Below are positions 1 to 8,229 of a DNA stretch of 64,000 nucleotides, piece by piece. The number at the start of each line of letters is the position of its first letter. Position 1 is the first letter of the stretch. The DNA lies in contig JACJYG010000004.1 of the NCBI GenBank assembly GCA_020636215.1, positions 558,001 through 622,000 of the forward strand. Direction: 5' to 3'. This DNA comes from Lewinellaceae bacterium (lineage in GTDB: Bacteria; Bacteroidota; Bacteroidia; Chitinophagales; Saprospiraceae). The translations under genes and the position numbers were made by a program. The notes under the pieces were generated by a model. That model made no database searches and had not been told where the DNA came from. It saw nothing but the letters and a program-made list of their open reading frames with translations.

Positions 1-1466
1 GATCCCATCATGTCACTGAAGGAGGTATTCTCCGACAGGAGGTAGCTGTCTCCTTTTTTGTCGTTATACCCGGTATTCAAATTGATCGAGAGCGTGCGGC
101 CGGCCTTGGAAAAGCGATGCCGCCATAATAGCGAATTGGAGGCATTCAGCCCCGAAAAGTCCGGTGAGAATTGATACTTAATGCTGCTCAAGGGGTCAGC
201 CCCCAAAACACTCAGGCCACTCGTCGACTCTTTGCCGTTATTTTGTTGCAGGCTGATCTGCGGCCGGAATAGGATAGAATTACTGGAATCGATTTTGTAC
301 TCCAGCCGGAAGTTGAAACGATGGTTGATATTACGGCTTTTCGACAGGCTTTGCTCATCATAAGTTTGACCGAAATCAGCATCGTTGATGTAATTTTGGA
401 ACCGGCTTTGACTCGCATCATTGTCGTTCAGGTTAAAGAAATAACTGCCCGATACCTCCACCTTTTCTCCCCATTTGTCCATATAATTAATTCCCAGGGC
501 ATTTGTGGTGGAAATCCCGTCCTGCTGGCCGACGAGGAAATCGCCGATATTGCCGCTACCACCCCGTCCGCCGCCTCGGCCACCCCGCCCTCCCCGGCCC
601 GAACTACCGGTAATGCCGACCAGGTCTTCGGTGGAAAAATTTTGCTGGTTGACATTATTGGACTGCCCGATGACCGATATTCGGGTGTCGCCTTTGAAAA
701 AATTGACGATGCCACCGGCCTGATAGCGCTCATCGGCGCCATAGCCCGCGTAGAGGCGGCCGAACTGGCCGTTGCGCATACTGGGTTTGGTGATGATGTT
801 GATGCCTTTGGTGGTTTCCCCCGTATTGAAACCGGAGAACTGCGCCTGTTCACTCGTCTGATCATACACCTGTATCTTGTCGATCACCTCAGCAGGCAGG
901 TTGCGCAGCGCTGCCATGGGGTCATTGCCAAAGAAAGGCTTGCCGTCGACCAGCACCTGCTGCACATCTTCGCCCTGCGCCTGCACCTTTCCGCCTTCTA
1001 CTACTACTCCCGGCATTTTACGGATGAGGTCTTCAGCATTGGCGTCCGGGTTAACTTTGAACGCCCCGGCATTGTATTGGGAGGTATCCCCTTGCTGGCT
1101 GGCCGCCGGCATTCGTTCCGTCACCTGGACCTGCTCCAGATTCAACGCCGCTTCGGTTAGGGCGATGTCGCCTAAGCGGACAGGGCCGTTTGCCACCACT
1201 ACCACTTGCACCTGCGTTTCGTACCCCAGGTAGGTGGCCTTCAATTCATACCGCCCCGGTTGTAGCCTCTGAAAAGCAAAGGCACCTGACTCATCGGTGG
1301 TTGCCGCCTGAGTAATGGAGTCTTGAAGATCCAGTAAAAGAATATACGCCCCAGGTAAGGGCGCCTGGCTGGCGCTGTCCACAATCCTGCCACTAAGGGA
1401 GTACCCCTGGCTGAAGACTAGGCCAGTAGTACATAAAAACACCAATAAAATTATCGTTTGCTTCAT
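1..1466 (-). CDS. Outer-membrane beta-barrel / TonB-dependent receptor-like protein (partial, runs off left edge)
   Basis: The reading frame is open from the ATG at 1466 to the window edge (488 codons), so the C-terminal barrel is missing. It begins with a signal peptide (MKQTIILLVFLCTTGLVFSQ), then a carboxypeptidase-regulatory-like domain (about residues 22-105; GYSLSGRIVDSASQAPLPGA), then a plug-like domain with an RKMPGVVVEGGKVQ segment, then the first barrel strands. A Gly/Arg-rich stretch (about residues 290-310, GGRGGRGGGRGG) lies in the barrel region. This architecture is typical of Bacteroidota outer-membrane receptors of the beta-barrel type 3 class. Substrate is unknown. It is divergently oriented from the small gene at 1641. 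Family is well supported; transport role is inference. Confidence 0.85.
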   Translation of the reverse strand, partial: MKQTIILLVFLCTTGLVFSQGYSLSGRIVDSASQAPLPGAYILLLDLQDSITQAATTDESGAFAFQRLQPGRYELKATYLGYETQVQVVVVANGPVRLGDIALTEAALNLEQVQVTERMPAASQQGDTSQYNAGAFKVNPDANAEDLIRKMPGVVVEGGKVQAQGEDVQQVLVDGKPFFGNDPMAALRNLPAEVIDKIQVYDQTSEQAQFSGFNTGETTKGINIITKPSMRNGQFGRLYAGYGADERYQAGGIVNFFKGDTRISVIGQSNNVNQQNFSTEDLVGITGSSGRGGRGGRGGGRGGSGNIGDFLVGQQDGISTTNALGINYMDKWGEKVEVSGSYFFNLNDNDASQSRFQNYINDADFGQTYDEQSLSKSRNINHRFNFRLEYKIDSSNSILFRPQISLQQNNGKESTSGLSVLGADPLSSIKYQFSPDFSGLNASNSLLWRHRFSKAGRTLSINLNTGYNDKKGDSYLLSENTSFSDMMG

Positions 1467-1640
1467 GGAAATGGCTTTTGGAAGGCCTGGTTAGCAGTTA
1501 GACTGCAATAAACGGCCATTTTTTCCCGAACTGATAAATTTAACATACTTCTAGTCCAATAAAATCTCTGAAAAGTGATGTCCATCATCGCGTTTAATAG
1601 TCCAAAAGCTGTTAATTTAAAGGCTGAAAATAATACCGCC

Positions 1641-1964
1641 ATGCAAGACAACTGGACTTTCGAGGAATTTTCCACTTTCGCAATGCTCTACGCCGCCTCT
1701 ATCGATGCAGAAATAGACCCCGAGGATGAGCAAATTATCAAAAACCGGGTTGATGAGGCTACTTACAAAAAGATCAAATCCTATTTCGACCAATGCGCAG
1801 ACATCAAATGCATTGACGTCCTCCAATCCTATCACGACAAATATATGGCCGACGAAGCAAGCCGCCAGCGTTTGCTGGATGCTGTCCGGCTGGTCTTCGA
1901 AGCCGATCATAAATACTCCATTTTTGAACGGGAACTGATGCACCTTTTTAAGCGGCTGCTGTAG
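1641..1964 (+). CDS. Small TerB-like conserved hypothetical protein
   Basis: A 107-residue acidic, helical, cytoplasmic protein. I chose the ATG at 1641 (MQDNWTFEEF); an earlier in-frame ATG at 1575 would add a tail with no conserved look. The segment TFAMLYAASIDAEIDPEDE resembles the first helix pair of TerB-type (tellurite-resistance B-like) domains, in which an acidic DxxIxxxE loop follows a helix. The rest is a helical bundle ending KYSIFERELMHLFKRLL. No enzyme motif is visible and the function is unknown. A tandem-repeat array begins 80 bp after the stop. Confidence 0.6.
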   Translation: MQDNWTFEEFSTFAMLYAASIDAEIDPEDEQIIKNRVDEATYKKIKSYFDQCADIKCIDVLQSYHDKYMADEASRQRLLDAVRLVFEADHKYSIFERELMHLFKRLL

Positions 1965-2040
1965 GATCACCAGGGGCTTTTGGTGGGGCTGGTGAAGGGA
2001 CTGTTCAAAGTATACCAGGCTGACTAGATTTATCCGGCTG

Positions 2041-2400
2041 ACTAGACGGACGGACGGACGGACGGGCAGGTTTTAAGTTGCTCTGATACCCCCCAGACAC
2101 ACGAGACCCGACTCTGCGAGCCGGGCAAGCACACCAGACGCACCAGACATACCTGACGCACCAGACCCGACTCTGCGAGCCGGGCAAGCACACGAGACAC
2201 ACCAGACACACGAGACATACCAGACGCACCAGACACACCAAACACACGAGACATACGAGACATACCAGACGCACCAGACACATCAAACACACCAGACCCG
2301 ACTCTGCGAGCCGGGCAAGCACACCAGACACATCAAACACACGAGACACACCAGACACATCAGACCCGACTCTGCGAGCCGGGCAAGCACACGAGACACT
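2041..2400. repeat. Minisatellite: GACG microsatellite, 9-bp array, and four copies of a ~29-bp unit
   Basis: Positions 2044-2066 are a (GACG)n tract. From about 2095 to 2400 the sequence is a degenerate 9-bp array (ACCAGACRC / ACGAGACAC) containing four near-identical copies of a ~29-bp unit, starting near 2104, 2163, 2294 and 2361, each with the core CTCTGCGAGCCGGGCAAGC. The 9-bp family recurs at 25128-25455. Apparent minus-strand reading frames (Val-Cys-Leu-Val-Arg repeats) are by-products. The array fills the gap between the stop at 1964 and pdxH. Confidence 0.9.
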
Positions 2401-2425
2401 AATACCAAACCAAAACTACTATATT

Positions 2426-3064
2426 ATGGATCTTGCCGCCATGCGTGAAGAATACACCCTATCGGGGCTTTCAGAAGAAGACCTCAACCCCGACCCTTTC
2501 CAACAATTCGAGTATTGGTTCAAACAGGCTTTGGAGGGTAAAATGCACGTACCCAACGCCATGAGCGTTGCCACCGTTTCTCCTGAAGGGCAGCCTTCCT
2601 TACGGACGGTACTGCTGAAGTATTTTGACGAGCGGGGCTTTGTGTTTTTCACCAATTACGAAAGCCGGAAGGCCCGGGAGATCGCAGACAATCCAAAGAC
2701 ATCACTGCTCTTTCCCTGGTTGGACCTCGAGCGTCAGGTTCATATTACGGGTGTGGCCAATAAAATATCCCATGCCGAATCGCTGAAGTATTTTCTGAGC
2801 CGCCCCCACGGCAGCCAGATCGGTGCCTGGGTGTCCAACCAAAGCTCAGTGATCACTTCCCGCCAAATGCTGCTGTCCAAATTCGAAGAACTCAAACGAA
2901 AATTTCAGGAGGGAGCGGTGCCACTCCCCTCATTCTGGGGTGGTTACCGGGTTGAGCCTGATACATTCGAATTCTGGCAGGGCCGGCAGTACCGCCTGCA
3001 CGACCGATTTCTCTACACCCGAGCGGAGGGGAATACGTGGAAGATTGAACGGCTGGCGCCTTAG
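2426..3064 (+). CDS. pdxH: Pyridoxamine 5'-phosphate oxidase
   Basis: This is the FMN enzyme that oxidises pyridoxamine/pyridoxine 5'-phosphate to pyridoxal phosphate in the cytoplasm. The 212-residue length is normal. Family signatures are in order: NAMSVATVSPEGQPSLRTVLLK (FMN binding, about residues 43-65), FFTNYESRKAREIADNP, the substrate segment SRPHGSQIGAWVSNQSS, and the C-terminal FWGGYRVEPDTFEFWQG followed by RLHDRFLY. The start gives the usual N-terminus (REEYTLSGLSEEDLNPDPF). It stands alone; the following 210 bp hold no gene I can support. The window has several PLP-dependent enzymes, but no operon link is visible. Confidence 0.97.
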   Translation: MDLAAMREEYTLSGLSEEDLNPDPFQQFEYWFKQALEGKMHVPNAMSVATVSPEGQPSLRTVLLKYFDERGFVFFTNYESRKAREIADNPKTSLLFPWLDLERQVHITGVANKISHAESLKYFLSRPHGSQIGAWVSNQSSVITSRQMLLSKFEELKRKFQEGAVPLPSFWGGYRVEPDTFEFWQGRQYRLHDRFLYTRAEGNTWKIERLAP

Positions 3065-3274
3065 TTCAGTCGGCAGTTATCAGAGGAGCTACGGCGCCGT
3101 TTTCCGGATCCAATATGGCAAAGCCCGCTCTATCGATCCGGAAGCCCGCTGGCAACCTGCACTGGGGTTAAGCATGGACCCTTTTATCGACTATTTCCGC
3201 CAGGCCCCTAAAACTTCAAATGGTAGCAAAGAAGCCTGTTTAGCCCGATGGATGGAATTTGAAAAAGCTGAAAA

Positions 3275-4090
3275 CTACTCAAAATAAGCTTTAAAGAAAA
3301 GTAGCTGATATTGCACCGCCTCGTTCCAATAAACCCAGTTATGCGCACCGGGCCGTTCGATATAAGTATGAGGAATGTTGCGGTAATCCATTTCCTGCTT
3401 GAGCCGGCGGTTGACTTCCAGGAAAAAATCTTCGGCGCCGCAGTCAAAGATCAGGGCCAAGGGGTGGTTCTTATCCCATAAGTAGAGCAAGTTCACCACC
3501 GAATTATCCTCCCAGTTTTGGCGGTGGGTAGCGTAATCACCCAGCCGTTGGGCGATGTCCCAGTTGTTGGGAAAAGGGCGAAGGTCTACTCCGCCGCTCA
3601 TACTGCCGGCGGCGCCCCAGATGTCGGGATGGCGAAAGGCCAGGTAAAATGCGCCATGGCCGCCCATGCTCAGGCCGGTGATAGCCCGCGCGGCACTGCT
3701 CTTTGCCGTTTGGTAATGCCCGTCTACCCAGCCTACCAATTCCTTGGCAATGAAGGTTTCATAGCGCATGGCCGGGTCCACCGGGCTGTCGAAATACCAG
3801 CTCGTATTGCCGCCATCCGGACAGATGATGAGCATTTGGTACAAATCTGCCTGTTGTTGAATGGAAGGAACCAGCGTCAGCCAGTTGGTGTAATCGCCAC
3901 CGGCGCCATGCAGGAGATACACGGCAGGAAAAGGCGCCGTAGCTGTGTCATAGCTATCCGGCCTGATGATGATGGCGGGCATGTCTTTGCCCATTGCGGT
4001 GCTGTAAATGGAAACGGTATCTACCGAAGCTGCAAAGGCAGGCAGGACGAATACAAAAAAGAGCTGGAGAAAGAAGGAAAAACGTTTCAT
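3275..4090 (-). CDS. Secreted esterase D / antigen-85-like alpha/beta hydrolase
   Basis: A 271-residue putative serine esterase with a signal peptide (MKRFSFFLQLFFVFVLPAFA) from the ATG at 4090; an upstream ATG at 4159 would spoil the signal peptide. It has the alpha/beta-hydrolase fold of the esterase D family: oxyanion region YLLHGAGGDYTNW, nucleophile elbow GLSMGGHGAFYLAFRHPD (Ser in GLSMGG), probable acid Asp in FDCGAEDFF, and probable catalytic His in RPGAHNWVYW. The substrate is unknown; relatives act on short acyl or feruloyl/acetyl esters. Export to the periplasm or beyond is inferred from the signal peptide. Confidence 0.9.
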   Translation of the reverse strand: MKRFSFFLQLFFVFVLPAFAASVDTVSIYSTAMGKDMPAIIIRPDSYDTATAPFPAVYLLHGAGGDYTNWLTLVPSIQQQADLYQMLIICPDGGNTSWYFDSPVDPAMRYETFIAKELVGWVDGHYQTAKSSAARAITGLSMGGHGAFYLAFRHPDIWGAAGSMSGGVDLRPFPNNWDIAQRLGDYATHRQNWEDNSVVNLLYLWDKNHPLALIFDCGAEDFFLEVNRRLKQEMDYRNIPHTYIERPGAHNWVYWNEAVQYQLLFFKAYFE

Positions 4091-4165
4091 GTTGCAGGTT
4101 TGTATAACCGTAAAGGAAGGAAAAAAAGAGTAAATCCGAAAATGGCGGGAATTCTCCAATTAGCC

Positions 4166-4232
4166 CATTCCTGCATTCTCGCATTCCTGCATTCCTGCAT
4201 TCTCGCATTCCTGCATTCCTGCATTCTCGCAT
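4166..4232. repeat. 8-bp tandem array (GCATTCCT/GCATTCTC), about 8 copies
   Basis: Perfect and near-perfect copies of GCATTCCT and GCATTCTC run up to the stop codon of the TetR gene (stop at 4233-4235). On the other strand the unit is GAATGCRR. The same family recurs at 5708-5800, 57627-57712, 60075-60201 and 60719-60836. Confidence 0.95.
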
Positions 4233-4859
4233 TTAAACATTCCCCAGTTCCACCAATCGCTGGTACTCCTTCACCCCCTTTTCAGTCAGGTAAGGAATAA
4301 GCAAAGCCAGAAAGGCATCCAGGTAATACCTGATCACCACTTCGCCTTTCTCATCGAAATGGATCTCCGCGTTGGGTATCCAGTTGTCACCTAACACCAG
4401 CAGGTTGGTAATCAGATGATCATACAAGCCGGGTACCCATTCCTCCCGCATCAGCCCTTTGTCAATAAACTGTTGAAAGGCCTGGTGGAACTGCAAACGC
4501 CTCAACTGCATCAACTGCCGAAACTTCTCCCGCAGGCTGTCGATACGGCGAATGATGCGGACAAAATCGAGCAGCAAAAAGCGGTATTTGTATAACAGGC
4601 GGAAAGTCAATTCCGCCGACTCGATCATGGCATTCAAGCCACTGTCCGGCTGTTGAGCGCGAAACACCTGTTCGTCAACCTCCTCGATCAAACTGTCATA
4701 CAGCGCCTCGATCAAGGCATCAGTGTTCCGGAAATGATAACACAGATTACCGTGGCTGATGCCCATCTCTTCCGCAATGCTGCGCACGGTGGCCTGGTCA
4801 GTCCCGATCTCGTTGAACTGCCGAAGGGCAATTGCTAAAATTCGTTCTTTGGTTGTCAT
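4233..4859 (-). CDS. TetR/AcrR-family transcriptional regulator
   Basis: A 208-residue DNA-binding repressor type protein. The start at 4859 (MTTKERILAIALRQFNEIG) matches the normal TetR N-terminus. The helix-turn-helix is TVRSIAEEMGISHGNLCYHF (about residues 24-43), followed by the usual FRNTDALIEALYD helix. The C-terminal ligand-binding bundle is of the kind seen in Bacteroidota TetR proteins. The divergent promoter region contains two copies of TAGNACANNTGTNCTA, so autoregulation and control of the membrane-protein gene at 5016 are likely. The ligand is unknown. Confidence 0.95.
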   Translation of the reverse strand: MTTKERILAIALRQFNEIGTDQATVRSIAEEMGISHGNLCYHFRNTDALIEALYDSLIEEVDEQVFRAQQPDSGLNAMIESAELTFRLLYKYRFLLLDFVRIIRRIDSLREKFRQLMQLRRLQFHQAFQQFIDKGLMREEWVPGLYDHLITNLLVLGDNWIPNAEIHFDEKGEVVIRYYLDAFLALLIPYLTEKGVKEYQRLVELGNV

Positions 4860-4916
4860 CTGGCCATCGTTATTGCGGCAAGATGCCGCAGCACATTTCG
4901 ACGAACGTCGTCCGTT

Positions 4917-4924
4917 CAAAGATA
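4917..4924 (-). promoter_or_regulatory. -7 box of the tetR promoter (TATCTTTG)
   Basis: On the minus strand TATCTTTG matches the Bacteroidota -7 consensus TAnnTTTG. It lies 57 bp upstream of the TetR start at 4859 and just downstream of the left operator. No clear -33 element is visible. Confidence 0.6.
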
Positions 4925-4931
4925 GAAACAA

Positions 4932-4980
4932 TTTAGAACACTTGTACTAATCACAAAGACACTAGTACATTTGTTCTAAA
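4932..4980. promoter_or_regulatory. Twin TetR operator, overlapping a + strand promoter
   Basis: Two 16-bp quasi-palindromes of the form TAGNACANNTGTNCTA lie at 4934-4949 and 4963-4978, 29 bp apart. Including flanks, the two arms (4932-4949 and 4963-4980) are inverted copies of each other over 18 bp with two mismatches. The right site contains the -7 box TACATTTG (4966-4973) and the left site contains a TTG (4942-4944) at suitable -33 spacing (21 bp). A repressor bound here would block both promoter elements of the gene at 5016. Binding by the adjacent TetR protein is inference. Confidence 0.85.
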
Positions 4981-5015
4981 TTTATTTCATCTATCACCTT
5001 AACACCCGATTGATC

Positions 5016-5252
5016 ATGAGCGAACCCGTAAATTCCCAACAAGGGGAAGAAAAGACACCAAAGAGCGGCGCGCTGGATGAAGCCCGCCAAACCTATCAGG
5101 CCGTCGACAATTTCCTTACTATCCGCGATACTGACAGCACCCTGCTGATGGCAGGGAAGATATTGCTGCGCCTTCTGGGCATTTTTATTATGATCCTGCT
5201 GTCGCCTTTTCTATTGATTGGCCTTACCATTGCCTTTGCCGCAGCACTTTGA
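5016..5252 (+). CDS. Small membrane protein under the TetR operator
   Basis: A 78-residue protein: a polar N-terminal half (MSEPVNSQQGEEKTPKSG) with an amphipathic region, and a hydrophobic C-terminal half (LLRLLGIFIMILLSPFLLIG and on) that can span the membrane once or form a hairpin. I chose the ATG at 5016. I do not recognise the family. Its promoter overlaps both TetR operators, so it is probably the main regulated target. A role in membrane or lipid homeostasis would fit such a pair but nothing in the sequence shows it. Confidence 0.75.
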   Translation: MSEPVNSQQGEEKTPKSGALDEARQTYQAVDNFLTIRDTDSTLLMAGKILLRLLGIFIMILLSPFLLIGLTIAFAAAL

Positions 5253-5356
5253 GGCCTAAAAAACAAAAAACATGACCTGGAAACAGGGTTAAATGGATGA
5301 AGGACGGGCTACTCGAGCCCTCCAAGGTAGCCATTCAACCAATCAGTCATTAAACC

Positions 5357-5743
5357 ATGCCAATCCCTCTCCCTTTCCGTACCCCCTTATTTCTGTTCAG
5401 CCTGGTGCTGTTTCTGGGGCACCAGCTCAGCCAGAAAGTGTTCCACTTGCCACTTCCCCTTGCTGACAGCTACCTCGATAACCTACTGTGCATGCCCTTG
5501 CTCCTGCCGGGGCTTCAGTGGCAGCAGCGCTGCTTGCTCGGGCGGCCAAGACTGTCCTTCATGGAAATTTTAGCAGCAACGGCTTTTGTAGCCTTTGCTT
5601 CCGAATGGCTTTTCCCCCGTTGGTCCCCGGCTTTTACTGCCGACCCCTGGGATGTGGCAGCTTACCTGGCGGGGGCGATGGTATTCCAGGCTGTGCAGGG
5701 GGAAATTTCGAGAATGCGAGAATGTGAGAATGCGAGAATGTGA
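5357..5743 (+). CDS. Small integral membrane protein with a repeat-encoded C-terminal tail
   Basis: A 128-residue protein with three to four hydrophobic segments. The sequence SYLDNLLCMPLLLPG, then SEWLFPRW and TADPWDVAAYLAGAMVF matches the small Bacteroidota family usually annotated as 'magnesium citrate secondary transporter', a name I would not trust functionally. It lies 104 bp downstream of the gene at 5016 in the same direction and may share the TetR-controlled transcript. The last 13 codons (EISRMRECENARM) run into the 8-bp tandem array, so the natural C-terminus has been replaced or extended by repeat sequence. Confidence 0.75.
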   Translation: MPIPLPFRTPLFLFSLVLFLGHQLSQKVFHLPLPLADSYLDNLLCMPLLLPGLQWQQRCLLGRPRLSFMEILAATAFVAFASEWLFPRWSPAFTADPWDVAAYLAGAMVFQAVQGEISRMRECENARM

Positions 5744-5800
5744 GAATGCGAGAATGTGAGAATGTGGGAATGCCATTTATTCTCGCATTTATGCATTTCT
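5708..5800. repeat. 8-bp array (GAGAATGY) with a short inverted arm
   Basis: About eight copies of GAGAATGC/GAGAATGT at 5708-5772, followed by copies in the opposite sense (ATTCTCGCATTTATGCATTTCTC region, 5777-5800). The array starts inside the 3' end of the gene at 5357 and ends 40 bp before the peptidase start. The two orientations could pair in RNA. Confidence 0.9.
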
Positions 5801-5839
5801 CCCGCTTCCCAAAGAATCTTATCTTTCCGCCAAAAGGCC

Positions 5840-7201
5840 ATGAAAAAACAAATACTCCTGTTCTTATTCTTTGCGGCCTCTTTCCACCTCTCTGCTCAGA
5901 TGCCGAAGATCCTCAATCTCAAGGAGCAAGGCGCCACGCGGGACCGCTGGCTCACAGAGCGCATGGAAAGCGTAATGCCGATGCTGATGCGCCGCGAAAG
6001 CATAAATATGTGGGTGCTTATTTCCAGGGAATACAACGAAGACCCGGTATTGAAAACCATGTTGCCTTCCGGCTGGCTTTCCGCGCGCCGCACCACTATG
6101 CTCGTCATTTATGATACCGGCGATAGCCTGCAAACCCTGGCCTGCGCCCGATACGACGTCGGCGAGGTATTTAAAAAAGCCTGGGATAAAGACAAAGAGC
6201 CCGACCAGTGGAAACGCCTGGCGGAGATCATCCGGGAACGCGATCCGAAAAAAATTGCCGTCAATCGTTCCGAGCACTTCGGCCATGCCGACGGCCTTTC
6301 TGCCTACCACTATGAAAAACTAATGGAGGTGCTACCCGATCCCTACCCAGAGCGGATCGTCTCCGGCGAACGCCTGGCCATCGGCTGGCTGGAAACCCGA
6401 ACCGAAAATGAGATGGTAGTGTATCAGCAGATCTGCCGAATCGCCCATGAGATCATCGCCGAAGGGCTTTCCGATCAGGTTATTCAACCCGGGGTGACCA
6501 CTACCGACGATGTCGTATGGTACTACCGCGAACGCATCCGCGGGCTGGGGCTCGATGCCTGGTTTCACCCCACGGTCGATGTACAGCGCGCCGACCCGGA
6601 AAATTTCGACCACCTGCGCACCTTCTCCAAACGTCCTGATCAACAGGTCATCCAACCGGGCGATTTGGTGCACGTCGACTTCGGCATCTCCTACCTGGGA
6701 CTGAATACCGATACCCAGGAAAATGCCTACATCCTGCGCCCGGGAGAAACCGAGGCGCCGCCCTACCTGCAGGCCGCCTTTCGCAAGGGCCTTCGGCTGA
6801 TGGATATCCTCACCGGCGAATTCCAGGTGGGGCGCAGCGGCAATGAGATCCTCGCCAGCGCGTTGGAAAAGGCGAAGGCCGAAGGGCTGAAGCCCACCAT
6901 CTACACCCACCCCATCGGTTGCCACGGCCATGCCGCCGGCCCTACCATCGGCCTGTGGGACCAGCAGGACGGCGTGCCCCATAATGGCGATTACCCCATG
7001 TTCGCCAACACGGCCTACAGCATCGAACTCAACACCGCCGTTTTCCTGCCCGAGTGGAATAAAGAGATCCGCATCATGATGGAAGAGGACGCTTTCTTCG
7101 ACGGAAAGGAAGTGCGTTATATCGATGGCCGGCAGACGGAACTGTTCCTGATTCCGAGGCAAAAGGCAGGTATGGGGAATGTTGAAGGATGGCAGAGATA
7201 A
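5840..7201 (+). CDS. Secreted M24-family metallopeptidase (Xaa-Pro aminopeptidase-like)
   Basis: A 453-residue protein. The ATG at 5840 gives a signal peptide (MKKQILLFLFFAASFHLSAQ); upstream ATGs fall in the repeat array. The C-terminal creatinase/pita-bread domain carries the metal ligands in the expected order: two Asp in HVDFGISYLGLNTDTQ, His in THPIGCHGHAAGP, Glu in YSIELNTAVFLPEW and Glu in IMMEEDAFF. The N-terminal half is the creatinase-N-like domain. A role in removing N-terminal residues from peptides ahead of proline in the periplasm is the family expectation; exact specificity is not readable. Confidence 0.9.
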   Translation: MKKQILLFLFFAASFHLSAQMPKILNLKEQGATRDRWLTERMESVMPMLMRRESINMWVLISREYNEDPVLKTMLPSGWLSARRTTMLVIYDTGDSLQTLACARYDVGEVFKKAWDKDKEPDQWKRLAEIIRERDPKKIAVNRSEHFGHADGLSAYHYEKLMEVLPDPYPERIVSGERLAIGWLETRTENEMVVYQQICRIAHEIIAEGLSDQVIQPGVTTTDDVVWYYRERIRGLGLDAWFHPTVDVQRADPENFDHLRTFSKRPDQQVIQPGDLVHVDFGISYLGLNTDTQENAYILRPGETEAPPYLQAAFRKGLRLMDILTGEFQVGRSGNEILASALEKAKAEGLKPTIYTHPIGCHGHAAGPTIGLWDQQDGVPHNGDYPMFANTAYSIELNTAVFLPEWNKEIRIMMEEDAFFDGKEVRYIDGRQTELFLIPRQKAGMGNVEGWQR

Positions 7202-7212
7202 CTGAGCCATTC

Positions 7213-7248
7213 AGCCATTTTTAACCGGCTCATTAGAGACGGTCAACC
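7213..7248. repeat. 36-bp dispersed repeat, copy A
   Basis: This 36-bp stretch matches 16507-16542 at 32 of 36 positions (shared core AGCCATTTTTAAC then GGCTCA then TAGAGACGG). Both copies sit at the 3' end of a minus-strand gene; here the copy includes the stop codon of the glycosylase gene (7243-7245). Confidence 0.8.
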
Positions 7249-8037
7249 CTTGAATTCCTGGCAATTCGGGCAATAATACGTCGTCCGCCCCGCCACTTCA
7301 TCCCGTTCGAGCAGGTGGCCGTCTCTCGGACAGGTTCCTCCTTTAATGCGGTGGTTCCACAGCCATTCATCGGGGTAGTGGGCGTAGTCGGCCTTCATTT
7401 CAATTGCTTGCTTTAGCATGGCCTGCATGCGGGTGTATAGCGCGCGACGGGTATCCTCATCGAGAGCAGGGATAAGCGAAGCCGGGTGAACCCCCACCTG
7501 CCAGCACACCTCATCGGCATAGAGGTTGCCCATGCCCGCCAGGTTGGACTGGTTGAGGAAGAAACCCTTGATCGTGCCGGTTTTGCCCTTCAGTTTATTC
7601 AGAAATTCCGCCTCGCTGATCACAAGCGCATCTTCGCCCAGCTTTTTTTCGCGGATGAAGGCTTCCTTATCCTCCAGGTAATAAATATGCGCCAGCTTGC
7701 GGGGGCAGTCGAAGCCGAGGCGGGAGCCCTCGGGGAAAAGGAAGGCGAAGCGCTCGTGTTTGGGACGTTGAGCAGGATCATCGTATTGGTAGAATTCCCC
7801 TGTCATACCGAAGTGGAACAGTACATCATGGCCATTATCGAGTTGGGCAAAGAGGTACTTGCCTCGGCGGTAAGACCCGGTGAATTGCCGCCCCTGCATT
7901 CGCCGGGCAAAAGCCTCGCCGGTAATGTTCCGGAAGATGTGGTTGGTTTCGCGCAGCTCTACTTTTTCGATCTTTTTATGGAGGGCAACACGGTCGAAGT
8001 TTAGCTTTTTGGTATTGACTTCGGGTAGTTCGGGCAT
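7243..8037 (-). CDS. Fpg/Nei-family DNA glycosylase
   Basis: A 264-residue base-excision repair enzyme of the formamidopyrimidine-DNA glycosylase family. The start at 8037 gives the invariant MPELPEV, whose Pro (after Met removal) and Glu are catalytic. Other family motifs: YRRGKYLFAQL (catalytic Lys), FHFGMTGEF, NLAGMGNLYADEVCW, and the C-terminal finger with GRTTYYCPNCQ. The first half of the finger reads GGTCPRDG, so the usual second Cys of Cys-x2-Cys is Asp; zinc binding may be altered. Substrate preference (8-oxoguanine versus oxidised pyrimidines) cannot be read. Confidence 0.92.
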   Translation of the reverse strand: MPELPEVNTKKLNFDRVALHKKIEKVELRETNHIFRNITGEAFARRMQGRQFTGSYRRGKYLFAQLDNGHDVLFHFGMTGEFYQYDDPAQRPKHERFAFLFPEGSRLGFDCPRKLAHIYYLEDKEAFIREKKLGEDALVISEAEFLNKLKGKTGTIKGFFLNQSNLAGMGNLYADEVCWQVGVHPASLIPALDEDTRRALYTRMQAMLKQAIEMKADYAHYPDEWLWNHRIKGGTCPRDGHLLERDEVAGRTTYYCPNCQEFKG

Positions 8038-8229
8038 GGGTGGCTGTTGGATGGTTCGAATCCTTAACCAAATAGAAATGCGTTTTGTTTTGGCGTAGGT
8101 ATGGAATCCCGGCAGGCACAAGAGGATAGGGTAGCGTTTAGAAAAAAAAGCTCCAACTTTTAACGCTATTGGATGATTTTTAAAATGCACCCATATTCTT
8201 TTGCATGAAGAGGGAAAGCCAGATCGGTT

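Noticed and set aside
2005..2358. Apparent Val/Cys/Leu-rich minus-strand proteins
   Set aside because: They are translations of the 9-bp minisatellite; no start context or family similarity.
2104..2395. CRISPR-like array (four ~29-bp repeats)
   Set aside because: The 'spacers' are themselves 9-bp low-complexity repeats of unequal length (about 30-100 bp), and no cas gene is nearby.
3065..3274. Possible small protein after pdxH (MDPFIDYFRQAPK and on)
   Set aside because: The frame looks somewhat coding but has no start context, no recognised family and overlaps the end of the esterase gene; kept as unannotated.
5864..6310. Minus-strand frames across the M24 peptidase gene
   Set aside because: Shadows of a well-supported secreted peptidase with complete metal ligands.
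8055..8066. GGTTCGAATCC, T-loop-like tRNA sequence
   Set aside because: No acceptor, D or anticodon stems can be built around it; it is in the short region upstream of the glycosylase gene.
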